Made by a program: the position numbers and the translations under genes. 47,106 nucleotides of DNA from Clostridium thailandense (GTDB lineage: Bacteria; Bacillota; Clostridia; Clostridiales; Clostridiaceae). The notes beneath the pieces were generated by a model. The model did not search any database. It saw only the letters and a list, made by a program, of their open reading frames with translations, and was not told the origin of the DNA. The first letter of the stretch is position 1, and every line of letters begins with the position of its first letter. Positions 43,782 to 47,106 of this stretch are shown here, in pieces. The DNA lies in assembly GCF_019207025.1 (NCBI RefSeq), contig NZ_JAEEGC010000050.1, forward strand, positions 1 through 47,106, in the 5' to 3' direction.

Positions 43782-44609
43782 ATGACACAAAAAACATTAG
43801 AATCATTTATGGAGGTATTACCACATCTAAAGAACATAGTGCAAGAAGATGTTATGACTTCAATAACTGATACTGAAAAATTTATAGGTTATTTTCCGGG
43901 AGATAGAATGAATATGAATCTAAAAATTGGTTCGTCTATACCAGATAATGATCCTTTAAAAAAAACAATAGAAGAAAATAGAATAATATCTGCAATAATT
44001 CCTAAAGAGGTTTATGGATTTTCTTTTAAAGCAGTTACTTATCCATTAACAGATTCAGAAGGAAACGTTATCGGGGCAATTGGATATGCAAAGAACATTG
44101 AAGATGACCTCAAAATTAGTGAAGCATCAGAAAATATGTATAGCGCAATTGAAGAAACCACTGCAAGCATTCAAGAATCTCTTGAAGATATTCAGAAGTT
44201 AACCAATATGATTAACAGCATAAACGAGTCAGCAAAAGATACCGAAACAAAAATTTCAGATTCAGATAAAACAATAAATATGATTAAAAATGTAGCACAA
44301 CAAAGTAATTTACTAGCTTTGAATGCAGCAATTGAATCGGCAAGAGCTGGAGAACATGGACGTGGATTTTCTATTGTAGCTTCAGAAATGAGAAAGCTTT
44401 CTCAAACAAGCAAAGAATCCAGTGAAAGCGTATATATAGAGTTAAGCGAAATGAAAAAATCTATAGAATTTATCAAAGAGCAAATAGACAATATTTTAGA
44501 AATATCTCATAATCAATACACAAAGTTTAAGGAACTTGCTACAGCTGCAGAAGAAATATCCGCAGCAGCAGAAATTCTTGTACATAGCACAAAAATAGAC
44601 AATGTATAG
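43782..44609 (+). CDS. Soluble methyl-accepting chemotaxis-type receptor
   Basis: Start at ATG 43782 ([14 protein letters not shown]), six bases after GGGGG; the longer frame begins with TTG. The 275-aa protein has no TM helix or HAMP. The N-terminal sensor (about 1-115) has PAS-like [20 protein letters not shown] short signalling coiled coil follows with the CheA/CheW contact tip [32 protein letters not shown]. It is short for an MCP and lacks the far C-terminal methylation helices, as in many clostridial cytoplasmic receptors. No che genes nearby. Confidence 0.87.
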   Translation: MTQKTLESFMEVLPHLKNIVQEDVMTSITDTEKFIGYFPGDRMNMNLKIGSSIPDNDPLKKTIEENRIISAIIPKEVYGFSFKAVTYPLTDSEGNVIGAIGYAKNIEDDLKISEASENMYSAIEETTASIQESLEDIQKLTNMINSINESAKDTETKISDSDKTINMIKNVAQQSNLLALNAAIESARAGEHGRGFSIVASEMRKLSQTSKESSESVYIELSEMKKSIEFIKEQIDNILEISHNQYTKFKELATAAEEISAAAEILVHSTKIDNV

Positions 44610-44723
44610 ATAAATTATATTTTTATTTAACAATAATGCAACACAAACATAACAATGGCTATTTATAATAATAGATATACTAATGAAATAAAACCTAGCA
44701 ACATTACAACTCTTTTCATGCAA

Positions 44724-44748
44724 AGCACTGGTAGCGATGCCAGTGCTT
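44724..44748. terminator. Hairpin after the chemotaxis receptor gene
   Basis: AGCACTGG / CCAGTGCT arms flank a short loop between two convergent genes. No strong T-run, so a weak candidate. Confidence 0.4.
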
Positions 44749-44814
44749 AGTTAAAGAATTATAAAGAAAATAAGTAAAGATCTGTTATAATCTATTCAAT
44801 ATTCTTTTCGTGTT

Positions 44815-45165
44815 CTAATATGTTCCAAAATTAACAATACTATTACTTATATCAGTTTCTTCTAGTTCCTTAAGTTCTAATGATTTAACTTCAAATTCAT
44901 AATCTAAAAAATTTAAGTTGTCTAGCTTCAATACCACTTGAGCTATTTGTAAAACTTTCTCATAAGAGCTGCAACTTATGTGACAATTAATTTTATCCTT
45001 GCAGATAATAAAATCTATTTTATTATCTATTCCAGCGTTATAATCATCTATAGATTCATCTACAGATTTCATAAAAACATGTTCCAAATACTTACTAATT
45101 TCTTTTTTATTAATAAACTTACTATATCTTCCTCTTAAAATTATATCTGCTTTTAATCTAAACAT
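44815..45165 (-). CDS. Uncharacterised 116-aa protein
   Basis: No domain recognised. The protein is acidic, with an FRLKADIILRGRYSKFINKKE start, a central cysteine-containing strand region (FIICKDKINCHISCSSYEKV) and an acidic end (LELKELEETDIS). It is probably cytoplasmic; no signal peptide. The ATG follows GGGAGG and the frame is intact, supporting a real gene. It is isolated, convergent with the chemotaxis receptor. Confidence 0.65.
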   Translation of the reverse strand: MFRLKADIILRGRYSKFINKKEISKYLEHVFMKSVDESIDDYNAGIDNKIDFIICKDKINCHISCSSYEKVLQIAQVVLKLDNLNFLDYEFEVKSLELKELEETDISNSIVNFGTY

Positions 45166-45685
45166 TTTATATACCTCCCTCTCCTTATTTAAAACACTCC
45201 CCTCTAGCTCGGACTTAATTCAATTATTCGAATACACATTTTGTCCACTTATGTTTTCTTAATAGTGAAAATCTATACTAAAATACCTGAATTTTTAATA
45301 GTATTTATACTATTAATTTTTATAATCTAGAACTATTAAGCTATAAATAAAAAGTGAGATCCGTCATTATTAGAACATTCTGATTATTGCGAGATGATTT
45401 ATTTAGATAAGTTTTTTGAATTTTAATACATGTATTGATATTAATTATATTATTACCAACTAATATTTTCAATTACTAATTATCGCACATTGTTACAAAA
45501 TACCCAGTATTATTACAATGTTAAAAAATTTCTAGTTATTCTGCCAAATATAGATTAAGAACTTACTTTTCTAGAAAAGAAAAGTTGACAAAATCTTATA
45601 AAATTTAAAAACATACATACCTATTTTTCTCCTAATGGCTAATGTTCAGATAAAGCAATTAATTAATAAAAATTATTAATTGATA
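45166..45685. other. AT-rich intergenic region upstream of ferritin
   Basis: About 520 bp of very AT-rich DNA between divergent genes. I see no ORF with a ribosome site, no family repeat and no clear RNA structure. Short palindromes such as AATACATGTATT are unremarkable here. Confidence 0.5.
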
Positions 45686-45714
45686 TTGACTATTTAACCG
45701 TTTTGTTGTAATAT
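45686..45714 (+). promoter_or_regulatory. Ferritin gene promoter
   Basis: TTGACT (45686-45691), 17-nt spacer, TAATAT (45709-45714), about 95 nt before the start. The downstream ATTATAA word is weakly PerR-like, but spacing does not fit. Confidence 0.6.
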
Positions 45715-45806
45715 TATTATAAAAAATAGACATGATAGAAAATATTTAATATCTTTAAAAATTTTTCAAATAATTTTTACTATAAATGAAAGAAGGGGAA
45801 AATTAT

Positions 45807-46316
45807 ATGTTTAGTGAAAACTTAGCACAAGCTTTAAATGATCAGATCAATTTTGAATTCTACTCTGCACACCTTTACCTATCAGTTGCAGCTTATTTCT
45901 CATCTGTTGATCTAGATGGTTTTGCAAATTTTTTTACAGTTCAAGCTGAAGAAGAGAAATTCCATGCAATGAAGTTTTATAATTATGTAAATGAAATGGA
46001 AGGAAGAGTATTGCTAAAAGGCTTTGAAAATCCTCCTGTATACTTTGATTCACCTTTAGATGCCTTTGAAAAATCACTAGAGCATGAGAAAATTGTAAGT
46101 AAAAGAATCTACAATCTTTCCGATATTGCAATGGAAGAAAGAGAGCATGCTACTTTAAGTCTATTAAGATGGTTTATAGATGAACAAGTTGAAGAAGAGA
46201 GAAATCTCAATACAGTTATTAAAAAGCTGAAGAGAATAGAAAATGATATGGCAGCTCTATACATGTTAGATACTGAATTAGCTGCAAGAGTATTTGTGCC
46301 ACCAGTTACAGCGTAA
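45807..46316 (+). CDS. ftnA: Ferritin
   Basis: Start at ATG 45807 (MFSENLAQALNDQ), eight bases after AAGGGG. The 169-aa non-haem ferritin stores iron in a 24-subunit shell. The ferroxidase ligands are present: Glu in INFEFYSAHLY, Glu/His in EEEKFHAMKFYNY, and Glu in VEEERNL. Length is normal. It is next to desulfoferrodoxin, giving an iron/oxygen-defence pair, with repeat copy I between them. Confidence 0.94.
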   Translation: MFSENLAQALNDQINFEFYSAHLYLSVAAYFSSVDLDGFANFFTVQAEEEKFHAMKFYNYVNEMEGRVLLKGFENPPVYFDSPLDAFEKSLEHEKIVSKRIYNLSDIAMEEREHATLSLLRWFIDEQVEEERNLNTVIKKLKRIENDMAALYMLDTELAARVFVPPVTA

Positions 46317-46354
46317 ATTTCATAGTTACATAAATTGAAGGCTGTTAACAGTTT

Positions 46355-46424
46355 TATAGGCAAAAACGGTCGATATTTAACTTATACGCAGGGATATGTT
46401 AAATATCTGGTGTAGTTATCTATA
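46355..46424. repeat. Palindromic repeat family, compact 70-bp copy I
   Basis: Ends TATAGGCAAAAACGGTCG and GGTGTAGTTATCTATA enclose CGATATTTAACTTATACGCA and its mirror TGTTAAATATCTGG. It keeps both terminal repeats but almost no core. Located between ferritin and desulfoferrodoxin. Confidence 0.75.
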
Positions 46425-46479
46425 AAAATAATATTCTATCTTAAATTCACAATATATTCTAAATTTTCTATATATTTAT

Positions 46480-46507
46480 TTGACATTTAATGCTATAATA
46501 TTATAAA
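46480..46507 (+). promoter_or_regulatory. Desulfoferrodoxin promoter with PerR-like palindrome
   Basis: TTGACA (46480-46485), 16-nt spacer, TATAAA (46502-46507). CTATAATATTATAA (46493-46506) overlaps the -10 and resembles the PerR box TTATAATnATTATAA without its central base. Confidence 0.6.
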
Positions 46508-46534
46508 AATACTTTATTTTTGGAGGTAATATAA

Positions 46535-46912
46535 ATGACTAAATTAAATCAAGTGTACAAATGTGCTTTATGCGGAAACATTGTAGAGGTAACTCATGCA
46601 AGTGGAGGACAATTAGTTTGTTGTGGACAACCTATGACTTTACAAGAAGAAAATACTGTTGATGCATCACAAGAAAAACATATTCCTGTAATAGAAAAGA
46701 CAGGAAACGATGTATTGGTTAAGGTTGGAAGTGTAGATCATCCAATGGAAGAAAAACATTATATAGAGTGGATCGAATTACAAACAGACAAATGTACCTA
46801 TAAAAAATATTTGAAGCCAGGTGAAAAACCAGAAGCTGTTTTTAAAACAGATGAAGATATAGTATGCGCTAGAGCATATTGCAATTTACACGGATTATGG
46901 AAAAAAGAATAG
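46535..46912 (+). CDS. dfx: Desulfoferrodoxin (superoxide reductase, 2Fe class)
   Basis: The 125-aa enzyme reduces superoxide to hydrogen peroxide without making oxygen. The N-terminal desulforedoxin domain binds iron centre I through YKCALCG and VCCG (C-x2-C and CC). Centre II ligands are in [23 protein letters not shown] and [11 protein letters not shown] follows TGGAGG. A repeat starts at the base after its stop codon. Confidence 0.96.
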   Translation: MTKLNQVYKCALCGNIVEVTHASGGQLVCCGQPMTLQEENTVDASQEKHIPVIEKTGNDVLVKVGSVDHPMEEKHYIEWIELQTDKCTYKKYLKPGEKPEAVFKTDEDIVCARAYCNLHGLWKKE

Positions 46913-47106
46913 TGTAGGAAACACAGCCGACACTTAACTTATGCTCCAGAATATATTGGCATTCTTCCGGCACCATAAATACTTTTGACAAGTCTAAAGC
47001 CCATATTTTTGAAAAAGCTAAGACTTGTAGCAAAAGTATTTAAATGTGTCTTCCAGAATGTAAATATATCCCTGAGTATAAGTTAAGTGTCTGGTGTGGT
47101 TATCTA
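46913..47106. repeat. Palindromic repeat family, class I copy J (runs to window end)
   Basis: Starts TGTAGGAAACACAGCCGACA immediately after the dfx TAG and ends TAAGTGTCTGGTGTGGTTAT before the window stops. It has the class I arms (CATTCTTCCGGCAC, AAATACTTTTG) in the same orientation as copy C, but a shortened centre, so about 194 bp instead of 263. Confidence 0.85.

Noticed and set aside
45706..45722. PerR-box-like TTGTAAT..ATTATAA before ferritin
   Set aside because: The two halves are three bases apart instead of one, so the match is not convincing.

Overview
This is a 47.1-kb window from a low-GC, spore-former-like Firmicute, almost certainly a Clostridium (sensu lato). The evidence is AT-rich DNA with strong GGAGG-type ribosome binding sites, a T-box-controlled trp operon, a four-subunit 2-oxoacid:ferredoxin oxidoreductase, desulfoferrodoxin, sigma-54 activators, c-di-GMP enzymes and a clostridial GH25 lysozyme with a CWB2-like tail. 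No species is claimed. I see no rRNA, tRNA, CRISPR array, transposase or prophage.

Layout. 0-3.6 kb: a small secreted DUF2680-like protein and a membrane GGDEF-EAL protein. 3.6-6.3 kb: deoxyribonucleoside regulator (SorC/DeoR type) and deoC, interleaved with palindromic repeats and candidate operators. 6.3-8.4 kb: plsC-type acyltransferase, an XRE regulator and ogt. 8.5-13.1 kb: porGDAB with a divergent PAS-AAA+ sigma-54 activator; a good -24/-12 promoter precedes porG. 13.2-16.9 kb: sensor kinase, NfeD, flotillin FloA, a 120-aa unknown protein and a LytTR response regulator, all leftward. 17.1-19.7 kb: an SsuABC-like ABC importer. 20.0-23.3 kb: a GltD-like FAD/Fe-S oxidoreductase and a second sigma-54 activator. 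23.4-26.7 kb: a 54-aa membrane microprotein and a large hybrid kinase-GGDEF. 26.8-31.6 kb: a YiiX-like papain-fold protein and malQ-glgP. 32.0-36.6 kb: NADH oxidase and three cell-wall enzymes (GH25, Amidase_6, M15). 36.7-43.7 kb: complete trpEGDCFBA behind a T-box leader with two antiterminator/terminator modules. 43.8-46.9 kb: a soluble chemotaxis receptor, an unknown protein, ferritin and desulfoferrodoxin.

The most striking non-coding signal is a family of palindromic, MITE-like elements. They share ends of the type TATAGATA..CAC-GGCCGACACTTAACTTATA and occur in every size from 70 to 263 bp. At least eight copies plus remnants are scattered between genes, usually touching a stop codon or ending 25-30 nt before a start codon. 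Together with the duplicated T-box module, the sigma-54 por promoter and the kinase/NfeD/FloA/LytTR cluster, they are the points most worth following up.

Most genes are on the minus strand. The plus-strand genes are ogt, the por activator, the ABC importer, the chemotaxis receptor, ferritin and desulfoferrodoxin.
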